Shown: in pieces, positions 1 to 8,536 of the stretch
How the letters are laid out: each line of letters starts with the position of its first letter
Numbering within the stretch: position 1 is the stretch's first letter
Assembly: GCA_905234455.1 (NCBI GenBank)
Contig: CAJOIH010000007.1
Span: forward strand, 62,001 to 126,000
Reading direction: 5' to 3'
From: an uncultured Bacteroidales bacterium
Lineage (GTDB): Bacteria; Bacteroidota; Bacteroidia; Bacteroidales; F082
DNA length: 64,000 nucleotides
Made by a program: the position numbers and the translations under genes
The notes under the pieces: generated by a model
Seen by the model: only the letters and a program-made list of their open reading frames with translations
Told to the model about the DNA's origin: nothing
Databases searched by the model: none

Positions 1-504
1 GAGGAAACGGAGTCCCTCGCCGATGTCGGTGCCGCGTTCCTCGGGCTTGAAATCGACGATTTCGCGGATGATGCGCAGGATATGGGTACTACCTTTCTTG
101 GGAGGGATGAACTTCTCGATTTTGCTGCTGAAGAAGATGACACCCACCTTGTCGTTGTTCTGGATGGCCGAGAAAGCCAACACGGCGGCAAGTTCGGCGG
201 TGAGGTCGCGTTTCGACTGCTCGCGCGAGCCGAAGTCGTTGGATCCTGACACGTCGATGAGCAGCATGACCGTCATCTCACGCTCTTCTTCGAAGATCTT
301 TACGAAGGGGTGGTTGAATCGGGCGGTGACGTTCCAGTCGATGTTGCGGATGTCGTCGCCGTATTCGTACTCACGCACTTCGCTGAAGGTCATACCACGT
401 CCCTTGAAGGCGCTGTGGTACTGTCCTGAGAAGATGTGGTTCGACAGTCCCCGCGTCTTGATCTCGATTTTTTTGACTTTCTTGAATATGTCGTTTGCTT
501 CCAT
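1..504 (-). CDS. DUF58 domain protein, C-terminal part cut by window edge
   Basis: Reading the minus strand from ATG at 504 gives 168 codons with no stop before the window edge. The DUF58 signature GRGMTFSEVREYEYGDD followed by IRNIDWNVTAR lies near residues 35-62, and a von Willebrand A-like DVSGS metal-site motif lies near residue 84. It starts inside the stop codon of the upstream moxR-like gene (TAATG, 1-nt overlap), so the two are translationally coupled. DUF58 proteins accompany MoxR ATPases in Bacteroidota aerotolerance (Bat)-type operons, probably as partners or substrates of the chaperone-like ATPase; that role is family knowledge. The C-terminus is outside the window. Confidence 0.93.
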   Translation of the reverse strand, partial: MEANDIFKKVKKIEIKTRGLSNHIFSGQYHSAFKGRGMTFSEVREYEYGDDIRNIDWNVTARFNHPFVKIFEEEREMTVMLLIDVSGSNDFGSREQSKRDLTAELAAVLAFSAIQNNDKVGVIFFSSKIEKFIPPKKGSTHILRIIREIVDFKPEERGTDIGEGLRFL

Positions 505-1496
505 TACGGAACCTCCACGGTATTCAGAATTTCGTTGATGATTTCTTCGGTGGTAACATTCTCAGCTTCAGCCTCGTAGGTCAAACCGATACGATGGCGC
601 AGCACATCGTGGGCGACGGCGCGGACGTCTTCGGGGATCACGTAGCCACGGCGTTTGATGAAGGCGTAGGCCTTGGAAGCCAATGCCAGGTTGATGGTGG
701 CACGGGGCGAGCCGCCGTAGCTGATCATGTTGGCGAATTGTTTCAGTTTGTAGTCGCTCGGGAAACGAGAGGCGAACACGATGTCGGTGATATAGTTCTC
801 AATCTTCTCGTCGAGGTAGATCTCGCGGCAGACCTCACGGGCACGGATGATGTCCTCGGGCTTGATGACTGCGTTGATCTTGGTGGCGGCGTTGCCGATG
901 TTCTGACGGAGGATGAGTTTCTCTTCTTCTTTCTTGGGGTAGTTGATCACGACCTTGAGCATGAAGCGGTCCACCTGGGCTTCTGGCAGCGGGTAGGTGC
1001 CTTCCTGTTCGATGGGGTTCTGGGTAGCCATCACGAGGAAGGGATCCGGCAGTTTGAAGGTCTCGTCGCCGATAGTCACCTGATGCTCCTGCATGGCTTC
1101 GAGCAGGGCGCTTTGCACTTTGGCGGGAGAACGGTTGATTTCATCGGCCAGGATGAAGTTGGCGAAGATGGGGCCGCGGCGGGTCACGAACTCCTCATTC
1201 TTTTGGCTGTAGATGAGGGTGCCGATGAGGTCGGCCGGCAGCAGGTCGGGGGTAAACTGAATACGGCTGAAGTCGGCATCGATCGCTTGTGCCATGGATT
1301 TGATGGCCAGGGTCTTTGCCAATCCCGGCACACCTTCGAGCAGGATATGACCGTTGGCCAGAAGGCCGATCAGCAAACGTTCGGTCATCTGTTTCTGTCC
1401 GACGATGACCTTGTTCATCTCCAGGTTGATCAAGTCAACGAATTGGCTCTCACGCTGGATTTTCTCGTTCAATTCACGAATGTCAGTCTCTATCAT
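504..1496 (-). CDS. MoxR-family AAA+ ATPase
   Basis: An AAA+ ATPase of the MoxR group, predicted to be a cytosolic chaperone that remodels or inserts metal into partner proteins. In the open frame beginning at 1547 the Walker A EGVPGLAKT is at residues 71-79 and the Walker B FILADEIN at 131-138; from the start chosen here subtract 17. I prefer ATG at 1496, because the first 17 codons of the longer frame are low-complexity AACTC-type repeat sequence and MoxR proteins normally begin close to this point. The product is 330 residues, normal for the family. It is followed by the coupled DUF58 gene. The upstream spacer is shared with the divergent aspartokinase gene. Confidence 0.94.
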   Translation of the reverse strand: MIETDIRELNEKIQRESQFVDLINLEMNKVIVGQKQMTERLLIGLLANGHILLEGVPGLAKTLAIKSMAQAIDADFSRIQFTPDLLPADLIGTLIYSQKNEEFVTRRGPIFANFILADEINRSPAKVQSALLEAMQEHQVTIGDETFKLPDPFLVMATQNPIEQEGTYPLPEAQVDRFMLKVVINYPKKEEEKLILRQNIGNAATKINAVIKPEDIIRAREVCREIYLDEKIENYITDIVFASRFPSDYKLKQFANMISYGGSPRATINLALASKAYAFIKRRGYVIPEDVRAVAHDVLRHRIGLTYEAEAENVTTEEIINEILNTVEVP

Positions 1497-1617
1497 TTTA
1501 TGTTGAGTTGTTGAGTTGTCGATTTGTTGGATGGGGCAGTTCGTCAAAAAGCGTGCAAATTTACGCCTTTGTCAGTAAAAAAACTCCTATTTAATAATTT
1601 TATTGTTGGGAGTTTGT

Positions 1618-1625
1618 TATTTTTG
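1618..1625 (+). promoter_or_regulatory. Bacteroidota -7 promoter element for aspartokinase
   Basis: TATTTTTG matches the TAnnTTTG -7 consensus and lies 23 nt upstream of the aspartokinase ATG at 1649. I see no good TTTG -33 partner at the usual 19-21 nt spacing, so the call rests on the -7 box and its position. Confidence 0.55.
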
Positions 1626-1648
1626 TACGTTCATCTGTTTTAGGCTTT

Positions 1649-2932
1649 ATGATCAAGAAAATCTATAAATTCGGCGGCGCGTCGGTGAAGGATGCCGATG
1701 CCGTCAGGAATCTCAAGAATATTGTGGCGCAGCATAAGGATGAGGACATCTTTCTCGTGGTGTCAGCCATGGGCAAGACCACCAATATGTTAGAAAAGGC
1801 ACTTAAGGATTTCCGAGAGCATAACGGTGAACTTAACATGGATGCTCTTCACGAGGTCATCGCCTATCACGACGGCATCATCGATGGTTTGTTCGGTGAT
1901 AAAGTCAATCCCGATTTTACTGAAAACATAGCGAGGCTTTTCATCGAGCTATGGGAGAAGCTCCAAAAGACTGACCAACCTTACGATTACCAATATGACC
2001 AAACCGTGAGTTACGGCGAGCTCATCTCCACCACCATCATCCAAGAGTACCTCAACCATTGCGAAGTGCCATGTCGCTGGCTTGATGCCCGAAAATATGT
2101 GCTCACCGATGACCGCTTTCGCTCAGCCTCCCCCGACTGGGACGAAACTCGATTGAGAATCACAAAGTTGAACGACGAGCACATCCACGGCATCGTGTGC
2201 ATCACACAAGGCTTCATCGGAGCTACCGCCGACGGCAAACACAGCGTCACACTGGGTCGCGAAGGTTCCGACTATACCGCCGCCATTTTTGCCAACTGTC
2301 TCGATGCCGAGGAGGTCACCATATGGAAGGATGTCGATGGGTTGCTCAACGCCGACCCGAAACGTTTCGACCAAACCGTACAGTTGCCTCACATCACCTA
2401 TTCCGAAGCCATCGAGTTGGCCTTTTACGGCGCCTCCATCATCCACCCCAAGACCATCAAGCCGCTGCAAAACAAGGACATCACCCTCAAGGTGCAGTCG
2501 TTCCTCAACCCTGACCATCAGCCTTCTGTCATCGACGGCCAGCCCGACCCGAGCATCGAGAAAATCCCGTCGTATATCGTCAAGGACAACCAGACGTTGG
2601 TTTCCATCTCGCCTCGCGACTATTCGTTCATGAACGAGCACAACCTGCAGCTCATCTTTGCCGCCTGCGACGAGTTGAACATCCACGCCAATGTGATCCA
2701 GACCTCCGCTTTGATGCTCTCGTTCTGTTTCGACCATGACGACCAGAAACTGAAAGGTCTCGCCGCCATGCTGCGCGAGACCTTCCAGGTGAAATACAAC
2801 AAGGGGTTGACCTTGTTTACGATAAGGCATTACGACTATTCCTACACCATGGGCGACCGTTTCCTCGAAGGGAAGAAGGTCTACTTGAAGCAAAGCAGCC
2901 GAAGCACCTTACAGTTTGTAGTGAGGAGTTAG
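1649..2932 (+). CDS. lysC: Monofunctional aspartate kinase
   Basis: Phosphorylates L-aspartate, the first step to lysine/diaminopimelate, threonine and methionine. The N-terminal KFGGASV (7-13) is the kinase signature. GREGSD (203-208) and WKDVDGL (226-232) form the nucleotide and aspartate site, and the remainder (about 300-427) fits the ACT regulatory region. At 427 residues it lacks a homoserine dehydrogenase domain, so it is not the ThrA-type fusion. The last codons and stop lie in a simple GAGGAGTTAGGAGT repeat that also occurs elsewhere in the window. The symbol lysC is by function; I cannot tell which amino acid inhibits it. Confidence 0.93.
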   Translation: MIKKIYKFGGASVKDADAVRNLKNIVAQHKDEDIFLVVSAMGKTTNMLEKALKDFREHNGELNMDALHEVIAYHDGIIDGLFGDKVNPDFTENIARLFIELWEKLQKTDQPYDYQYDQTVSYGELISTTIIQEYLNHCEVPCRWLDARKYVLTDDRFRSASPDWDETRLRITKLNDEHIHGIVCITQGFIGATADGKHSVTLGREGSDYTAAIFANCLDAEEVTIWKDVDGLLNADPKRFDQTVQLPHITYSEAIELAFYGASIIHPKTIKPLQNKDITLKVQSFLNPDHQPSVIDGQPDPSIEKIPSYIVKDNQTLVSISPRDYSFMNEHNLQLIFAACDELNIHANVIQTSALMLSFCFDHDDQKLKGLAAMLRETFQVKYNKGLTLFTIRHYDYSYTMGDRFLEGKKVYLKQSSRSTLQFVVRS

Positions 2933-2944
2933 GAGTGAGGAGTT
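2921..2944 (+). repeat. Simple GTGAGGAGTTAG-type repeat, copy 1
   Basis: A 24-bp tract of GTGAGGAGTTA/GGAGT units straddles the aspartokinase stop codon and supplies the TAG. The same 24 bp recur exactly at 32809-32832, and a related tract in reverse orientation lies at 59763-59793. Confidence 0.85.
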
Positions 2945-3366
2945 TAATAATCCCACTTGTCGTAGGTGAGCTTGGCGTTGGCTGCTTTGCGCTCGGCGTT
3001 GACGGCGTCGTACTTTGAAGTGTCGACTTTGTTGTTGGTTTTCTTGCCGGAGTTCTTGGCCTTGGCGGCTTCCTGTTCGGCTTCGAGTTGTTCTTGCTCT
3101 TCGTTCAAGGCGTCGTTGGTCTCTTGGATGGCCTGATTGATGGAATCGAGACGGGCGTTTTGCTTCTCGATTTGTTTTTCAGCCTGTTTCTCGACTTCTT
3201 TTTCGATTTCATTGGAGATCTTCTCGGCCTGTTTGTCAGCCTCTTTTTGGACGGCTTTTTCCACGCCTCTTGAGACGGCTCTACCGATGATGCCGCCAAT
3301 TTGGGCACGAGCCGGAACCACTGCCACGGCGAACACGATGACGATCAATGCGAGTAATTTTTTCAT
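2944..3366 (-). CDS. Small exported Lys/Glu-rich coiled-coil protein
   Basis: 140 residues. A signal peptide (about 1-21) ends in a VPARAQ cleavage site. A glycine-rich stretch (IGGIIGRAVSRG) follows, then a long charged segment (about 35-105) of repeated KEADKQAEK / EKEVEKQAEK units predicted to form an alpha-helical coiled coil. The tail is basic and Tyr-rich. The product is probably periplasmic or surface-associated. I do not recognise a functional family. It lies 21 nt downstream of the next minus-strand exported-protein gene and is probably co-transcribed with it. Confidence 0.8.
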   Translation of the reverse strand: MKKLLALIVIVFAVAVVPARAQIGGIIGRAVSRGVEKAVQKEADKQAEKISNEIEKEVEKQAEKQIEKQNARLDSINQAIQETNDALNEEQEQLEAEQEAAKAKNSGKKTNNKVDTSKYDAVNAERKAANAKLTYDKWDY

Positions 3367-3387
3367 ATCATTTTGATTTTTAGAGGG

Positions 3388-4023
3388 TTATTTTTTAATT
3401 GAGGTCAACACTGAACTGCTGAAGAGTTCGCCTTTGGAGTAGGTCTCGGTCTTCACTTGACCGATGCCACGGGCGTACCACACTTTGAGGGTGGTTTCGC
3501 TCTTGATGCCCATCACGCGGCCTTCGGAGGTTTGCTGGACCACATAGCATTTGAAGGTGCCAGCGGGGGTAGTGAGTTCTTCACGAGCAACAACTTCGTT
3601 TTCGGTGATGGTGCTCTTCACGCGGAAGCCACCGAGGTCGACGTAGATATCGCCCAGAGGCAGCTTATAACCGACGGCGAGTTTGTTGGGGATCTGCATC
3701 AGCTCAGGGTCGGTAGCGGTGAAGTCGACCGTTCCTTGGCCCATGGAGATCACGGCGTTGCCGTTGCGCACTTCCATATTGCTTTCGAGAGAAGTCACAT
3801 TGCCACCAGCGTTGACGGTGGTTTCTACGAGCACGTCGTAGTCGAGGTCGCTGATGACATTCACGTCTTTGTACACCATGACGGTGGTACCCGCCTCACG
3901 GCCCTTGCCGTCATAGTCGGTATAGGTCAGTTCGGCGCCCTTGGTAGTGCAGCAATAAGGTGCTTGGGCAAAGAGCGATGCTGCTCCGGCTATCATTACC
4001 AATAATAAAAGAACTTTTTTCAT
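3388..4023 (-). CDS. Exported TapB/DUF3108-like protein
   Basis: 211 residues with a signal peptide (MKKVLLLLVMIAGAASLFAQ, cleavage after AQ). The mature part is beta-rich, with the motif TPAGTFKCYVVQQ (about 150-162) followed by VWYARGIGQVKTE. This TPAGTFxCY...VWYxxGxGxVK pattern is characteristic of the DUF3108-like proteins annotated as TapB family in Bacteroidota. The biochemical role is unknown. It is transcribed divergently from trmO and has its own TATCTTTG element at 4052-4059 on the minus strand. Confidence 0.75.
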   Translation of the reverse strand: MKKVLLLLVMIAGAASLFAQAPYCCTTKGAELTYTDYDGKGREAGTTVMVYKDVNVISDLDYDVLVETTVNAGGNVTSLESNMEVRNGNAVISMGQGTVDFTATDPELMQIPNKLAVGYKLPLGDIYVDLGGFRVKSTITENEVVAREELTTPAGTFKCYVVQQTSEGRVMGIKSETTLKVWYARGIGQVKTETYSKGELFSSSVLTSIKK

Positions 4024-4043
4024 GATTATTTCGTATTAAGGTT

Positions 4044-4059
4044 TAACTTTGCAAAGATA
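4044..4059. promoter_or_regulatory. Back-to-back divergent -7 elements (trmO / TapB-like gene)
   Basis: TAACTTTG on the plus strand (4044-4051) abuts TATCTTTG on the minus strand (4059-4052), giving the near-palindrome TAACTTTGCAAAGATA. Each box points to the adjacent gene start (TTG 4076 on +, ATG 4023 on -). RNA polymerase could not occupy both at once. Confidence 0.6.
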
Positions 4060-4075
4060 TAAAAACTTTTTTAGA

Positions 4076-4744
4076 TTGAAAGTTATCGCGCACATCCACA
4101 CTGAATTCCCAACGAAATTCGGCATTCCCCGGCAGAGCGGCATCATCGGTTCGCTCCAAGGGACCATTGTGTTTGAGCCGGAATACCGTAGTCCCGAAGC
4201 TGTCAGGGGATTGGAGGAGTTCTCGCACCTCTGGCTCCTCTGGGAGTTCTCGGAGGCCAAACGCGATGGGTGGTGGCCCACCGTGCGTCCTCCCCGGCTT
4301 GGAGGCAATGTGCGCAAAGGGGTATTCGCCACCAGATCGCCATTCCGGCCCAATCCCATCGGGCTTTCTTCCGTGAGATTGGAGCGCATTGAGACGGACT
4401 CCGCACTCGGTCCGGTGCTTCATGTCAGTGGCGCCGACTTGATGGACGGCACACCTATTTATGATATCAAGCCCTACATCGTCTACACCGACAGCCACCC
4501 GGAGGCCGTCAGCGGATTCGCCGTCCAACCTGCGGAATATCTATTGGATGTGACCATTCCGGAAGAGTTGCTTGATCGCATTCCCGAGGCCCAGCGCGAG
4601 AGCCTCATCGCTGTGTTGGCCCACGATCCCAGACCCCAGTATCAGGATGACCCAGAGCGGGTTTATGGGATGGAGTTTGCCGGCATGGAGATAAAGTTCA
4701 CCATTCACGAAAAACAATTAAACGTAATCAACATTATTACATGA
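4076..4744 (+). CDS. trmO: tRNA (N6-threonylcarbamoyladenosine37-N6)-methyltransferase TrmO
   Basis: TrmO (formerly TsaA/YaeB) uses SAM to methylate t6A37 of certain tRNAs. Hallmarks are the N-terminal IGSLQGTIVFEPEY, then FSHLWLLWEF, PPRLGGN.RKGVFATRSPFRPNPIGLSSV and the DLMDGTPIYDIKPYIVYTD segment. I start it at TTG 4076, because the upstream TTG at 4049 lies inside the -7 promoter box and would be at or before the transcription start. The product is 222 residues, normal length. It ends in an ATGA overlap with the DUF1963 gene. Confidence 0.92.
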   Translation: MKVIAHIHTEFPTKFGIPRQSGIIGSLQGTIVFEPEYRSPEAVRGLEEFSHLWLLWEFSEAKRDGWWPTVRPPRLGGNVRKGVFATRSPFRPNPIGLSSVRLERIETDSALGPVLHVSGADLMDGTPIYDIKPYIVYTDSHPEAVSGFAVQPAEYLLDVTIPEELLDRIPEAQRESLIAVLAHDPRPQYQDDPERVYGMEFAGMEIKFTIHEKQLNVINIIT

Positions 4745-5424
4745 TGAAAGCTATCAAAATTAACCTCAGCAAGAGCAACGACAAGCTTTACGGACAAAGC
4801 AAGTGGTGGGGACAGCCCGACCTGCCCGAAGGACTCGCCCTCCCCATGATCGAGTATGAAGACGGCGAGGACGACCCGATGACGTTGGTCTGCCAGATCC
4901 GCTGTGCCGACCTTGCCCCCATCGACCCCGACAACCTGCTACCCCACACGGGCATGCTTTATTTCTTTGCCGACATCGACCGGTATGTAGAGGCCCTTCA
5001 CAAGGATTATCCCGAGGAGGAGGAAGAGGACCTTGACGAGGAGATCTTTGTCGACGATGACTATAACGGCATGGGGGAATGGGCGGAAGAGGCTTTCTGT
5101 GTGCTCTATAGTCCCACGGCGGACCATCTGGAGACACACAGCGTAATCGGTCCCGACGGAGAGCCTTACGAACTGCTTGCCGAAAAGATTACTTTCGAGG
5201 CGACCGACAATCCCCTTGAACCGGATTTCAAGTTGCTCGGAACGCCTTATTACGGAGAGCTCCAAGAGTGGTACCCCGAGTACATCAACCTGTTACAGAT
5301 TGACGAGAACGACGATTGGGGCATGACTTTCTATGACTGTGGAATGATCAACTTCCTCATCAAACCCGAGGACCTTAAAGCCCTCAGGTTTGACAAGGTA
5401 ATGGTTTATCTCCACTCCTTGTAA
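4741..5424 (+). CDS. DUF1963 (YwqG-like) protein
   Basis: 227-residue acidic cytosolic protein. It fits DUF1963/YwqG: the early KWWGQPDLPEGLALP segment, LVCQIRCADLAPID, a MLYFFADID strand and a C-terminal DDWGMTFYDCGMINFLIKPEDL block. The run EEEEEDLDEE (about 92-101) is unusually acidic. Function is unknown across the family. It starts at ATG 4741 overlapping the trmO stop (ATGA) or at the adjacent ATG 4744, so expression depends on trmO. Confidence 0.82.
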   Translation: MMKAIKINLSKSNDKLYGQSKWWGQPDLPEGLALPMIEYEDGEDDPMTLVCQIRCADLAPIDPDNLLPHTGMLYFFADIDRYVEALHKDYPEEEEEDLDEEIFVDDDYNGMGEWAEEAFCVLYSPTADHLETHSVIGPDGEPYELLAEKITFEATDNPLEPDFKLLGTPYYGELQEWYPEYINLLQIDENDDWGMTFYDCGMINFLIKPEDLKALRFDKVMVYLHSL

Positions 5425-5435
5425 TAGCACATGGC

Positions 5436-6755
5436 TTACTTCACCTTGCCTATGGCAGTCTGGAGGATTTTCATATCGTCGGTATCGCTATAGACATAAG
5501 CGACGATATAGCAGTTGTCAGCATTGTATTCCTCAGGAAGGACGAGTTTGAACGTGTTGGTGTACAGCCCATATCCGTCTCCAAAGTCCAAGTCGTCGCC
5601 ATAGGCGCCGTTCAAGGTGGTCCGGAATACATGACGATGTACGTAGTCGTCCACCACTCCACCAGGAGCGACCTGTTTCCCGATGATGCCATCTTCCATC
5701 AGGCAGACTGTGACTGACAAGTTCTCGAAGTAGTCTTCAAGTTGGCAGATATCAACGGTGGTCTTCAGTTGACGGGTAGCCTCATCAAAGCTGTTTTCCA
5801 CCCTAAGTTCCATGATCTGTGTCTCCTCGAAGGCAGCTGCCACTGCGTCGGTCCAGGCACTCGACTGAAGGGTGTAACCTGGGAGCAGTTTAGCGCGGTT
5901 TACCGAGCCCAGCGGATTGGAGCTGTTGTTGTTATACCATTCTGTTCCCTCTTCGGTGGTGAAATCCGGGAAGTCGCCCACCGGTTGGGCCAGGAAGCCT
6001 GCATGGACGCTCAGCACTACGAGGCGCTCGCCGTAAGAGGCTTGAAGCTCGTGGGCGAGTTCGGAGGCAGCAGGGCAGTTCACGCAACGCACGCCGGTAT
6101 AGTCATGAAGCAACACCGTCTTGCCTGTAGCAGCCCAAGGTACCAGAGCTCTCACCGTATAGACCACAGAAGTGCCGTTCAAGGCAGTCACCGTATATTC
6201 GACGGGAGCGGTAAAGTCCTGAGGCTCGCCGGAGGCGGGTGTCACCGTGGCGCCTTCCGACACTTCGATCACGGGCACCAGCTGGGTGACGTCAGCACCT
6301 TGTGGGTAGTATAGCGTGATGGTCTTGGCAACCTCGTTGATCACACCCCTGGCCTGAGGATCTTCCACAACGAACGAAAGTATGCGTTTCTCGTCATCGG
6401 CGTTGTAGATGGCTGTCGACACCAGGTAATCGGCCGTCGACCCGTCATAAGCGGTCACCTTATATACTATAGGCTGGGTGAAGTCCTGGGCGACACCGGA
6501 GGCAGGCGAAATGGTGGCATATTGCGACACCTTGATGGTTGGAGTCAGATGAGTCAGGTCGGCATCTTCGGGAAACACCAGGGTAACGGTTTTCTGTTCA
6601 TAGTCAATCTCACCCTCGATGGTGTCCACAACGAAAGACAGGATCTCAGTTTCGGACTCAGCTCCCACGATAAAGGGTTCCTCAATGACCTCGCAAGAAG
6701 TGAGCAACAATACGAAGGTTGTCAACAGAAGGCTTATTTTTTTCATGATGTTCAT
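5436..6755 (-). CDS. Omp28-related lipoprotein with thioredoxin-like CxxC and two N-terminal beta domains
   Basis: 439 residues. The signal peptide ends in a lipobox (LLLTSC, lipidated Cys 21 or nearby), so it is an envelope lipoprotein. Two tandem ~90-residue domains follow (about 35-120 and 122-205), each with an F.V....G.ID...KTITL.....D.T.L.P.I.VS..A...P.SG..QDFT.PV.Y.VTA..G pattern typical of DUF5018-like repeats. Next comes a thioredoxin-like Omp28 domain with TGVRCVNCP and DYVHRHVFR. It is the last gene of an exported cluster with the DUF6029 barrel and a TlpA-like thiol protein upstream, which suggests a shared redox or surface-assembly role (inference). The start may instead be the third-codon-downstream ATG at 6746. 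Confidence 0.83.
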   Translation of the reverse strand: MNIMKKISLLLTTFVLLLTSCEVIEEPFIVGAESETEILSFVVDTIEGEIDYEQKTVTLVFPEDADLTHLTPTIKVSQYATISPASGVAQDFTQPIVYKVTAYDGSTADYLVSTAIYNADDEKRILSFVVEDPQARGVINEVAKTITLYYPQGADVTQLVPVIEVSEGATVTPASGEPQDFTAPVEYTVTALNGTSVVYTVRALVPWAATGKTVLLHDYTGVRCVNCPAASELAHELQASYGERLVVLSVHAGFLAQPVGDFPDFTTEEGTEWYNNNSSNPLGSVNRAKLLPGYTLQSSAWTDAVAAAFEETQIMELRVENSFDEATRQLKTTVDICQLEDYFENLSVTVCLMEDGIIGKQVAPGGVVDDYVHRHVFRTTLNGAYGDDLDFGDGYGLYTNTFKLVLPEEYNADNCYIVAYVYSDTDDMKILQTAIGKVK

Positions 6756-6772
6756 GGTGATCGGTTTTTATT

Positions 6773-8524
6773 TTAGAAACTGGTGGAAACGGTAAGTGTG
6801 ACGCCGCTTGAGGCGGGTACGGCGCGGCACACGCCGCCGACACAAACCACGCCGGCGCTTTGGCGGCCGCCGCTCAGCATGATACGGGTGGCATCATGGA
6901 TATAGCAGACCGTTCCGGCGTAATAGTGGTCGCGGAATTCAGGCACGGGGTTGCCATAATTCCATTTGTCGGCAATAGAGAACGACCAATGCGGGTTGAT
7001 GGTGTATTCCAGCAAACCGAAAGCCCAGTCGCCACGCTTCTGATAGTCGTCGATGGCATTCTCATCGTAGGCGTAACCGGCCTTGACTTCATATTCCCAG
7101 AGGCCCTGGAGCTCGAGACGAAGGCTTTGTCTTCTATTGATTTTATAGGTCACGTCAAGGAAGGCAATGTTGGCTTGTACCGCCGGTGCATCCACATGGC
7201 CTTCGAGGGTCTCTATGTCGTAATAAAGATTGATGTATTGTGCGGTAACATGCCAGTCGCGGCTGATTCTCTTGTCAATCTCGAAATTGATGTCGCGGAA
7301 GAAGCGGTGGTCGCCCACGGCGAAGAAGTTGGATTGGTAGCCCAAGGTACCACTGCCGCTGCCTGTGCCGTTTTCCAACACCATGATATTACCGGCTTGC
7401 ACCGAGTCGCGCACAATGTCGTTCACCTGGCTCATGTTGAGGGTCAGCTTGGTGCCGTATTTCCCGCCGAGGGCGGTGCCTTTCGGAATGGTGTAGTTCA
7501 TCTGGAACTGGGCAGCCATCTCACCGTTGGGCTGAGTTGAGTAGGTATACATCGACGGCAGGCTGTGCGTATGCGTGTAGTTGATAGGCGGGATGAAGTT
7601 GATGTCAAGGTCGTTTTCCAGAGCGGTGTACATCGACTTGAAACTCATGTTGTCGGTACGTTTCACTTGGAGCACGACACCCAGTCCCTTTTGCGAGTAG
7701 GAAAGGGAGGAGAGCAGGGCGCGACCCGGTTTGTATATGAAGTTGTTGATGGCCGAGGGGTCATTGGTTTTGTAGGCGTATTCCGTGGCGAAAGCGAAAC
7801 CTCCATAGCCGAGGTTGATGCGTCCGGCGGCGGCAGCCACATTTTGTGGGATTTTATAATAAGCGCTTTTCTTATCGATGCCCTTGCTGACGAAGCTACC
7901 TCCAAGGCTCATTTTGAACTCGGAGTTGTTCATGGAAGGGATGCTTTGGTTGAGGTCCCATTCCCCGTCGATACCTCTGACGATGCCGCGGTAGTCGCTT
8001 TCCTTGAAGTCGCGGTCCAGGTAAGGAGCCCAGAAGTAACGATGACGGCCGTAGACGCCTTTGAGGGTCACTCCTTGGGTGGGACGCACGATGGTGCGCA
8101 CGCCGCGCAGGGCGTTATCCATGCCGAGCGACCATTCCTCGTAGCTACGGAACACCAGGCCGCTGCCGAACTGGTCGTAGATGTCGCCCACGGTGATGCC
8201 GATGAATCCATTGTCGTAGGTAGCGTAGAAGTTTGCCAGTCCCACGCCGTTCAGTTCTTGGCGGAAGCCGTTGAGCTCAGGCAGAAAGGCTTCGAAGCGC
8301 AGGCCTGCCGAGAAGTTGCCGTTGGTGTAGCCGACCTTGCCGAAGCCGTTGATGCCAAGCTGTTTGCCATTGAGGTCGTCGATGCCTATACCTTGGTCGA
8401 GCCTGTAATATTGGGCGTCGGTCTGGAAGCTGCCGTTCACTTGGCTGTTCTCAAGAAACGACTGAGCACCCGCCTTGAATCCAAACAGGGCGAGTGCCAA
8501 GGTGATCAGTATATATTTTCGCAT
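6773..8524 (-). CDS. DUF6029-family outer-membrane beta-barrel protein
   Basis: 583 residues with a signal peptide (cleavage near FKAGAQ). The mature chain alternates polar and aromatic residues (e.g. GFGKVGYTNGNFSAGLRFEAFLP, FYATYDNGFIGITVGDIYDQFGSGLVFRSYEE) and ends in a phenylalanine (STSF), as barrel proteins do. The DQFGSGL.FRSYE..SLG.DNALRG segment is typical of the Bacteroidota DUF6029 family. It sits between a TlpA-like gene and an Omp28-like lipoprotein, spaced 12-18 nt, clearly one operon. The substrate or function is unknown. Confidence 0.82.
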   Translation of the reverse strand: MRKYILITLALALFGFKAGAQSFLENSQVNGSFQTDAQYYRLDQGIGIDDLNGKQLGINGFGKVGYTNGNFSAGLRFEAFLPELNGFRQELNGVGLANFYATYDNGFIGITVGDIYDQFGSGLVFRSYEEWSLGMDNALRGVRTIVRPTQGVTLKGVYGRHRYFWAPYLDRDFKESDYRGIVRGIDGEWDLNQSIPSMNNSEFKMSLGGSFVSKGIDKKSAYYKIPQNVAAAAGRINLGYGGFAFATEYAYKTNDPSAINNFIYKPGRALLSSLSYSQKGLGVVLQVKRTDNMSFKSMYTALENDLDINFIPPINYTHTHSLPSMYTYSTQPNGEMAAQFQMNYTIPKGTALGGKYGTKLTLNMSQVNDIVRDSVQAGNIMVLENGTGSGSGTLGYQSNFFAVGDHRFFRDINFEIDKRISRDWHVTAQYINLYYDIETLEGHVDAPAVQANIAFLDVTYKINRRQSLRLELQGLWEYEVKAGYAYDENAIDDYQKRGDWAFGLLEYTINPHWSFSIADKWNYGNPVPEFRDHYYAGTVCYIHDATRIMLSGGRQSAGVVCVGGVCRAVPASSGVTLTVSTSF

Positions 8525-8536
8525 TGCTCTCAGTGT

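Noticed and set aside
495-1514. Open frame on the plus strand opposite moxR (also similar long frames opposite murF-alr, pta and der)
   Set aside because: Codon-periodicity shadows of highly conserved genes on the other strand, without recognisable family features or promoters.
1649-2932. Bifunctional aspartokinase-homoserine dehydrogenase
   Set aside because: The product is only 427 residues and ends after the ACT region; no NAD-binding dehydrogenase half is present.
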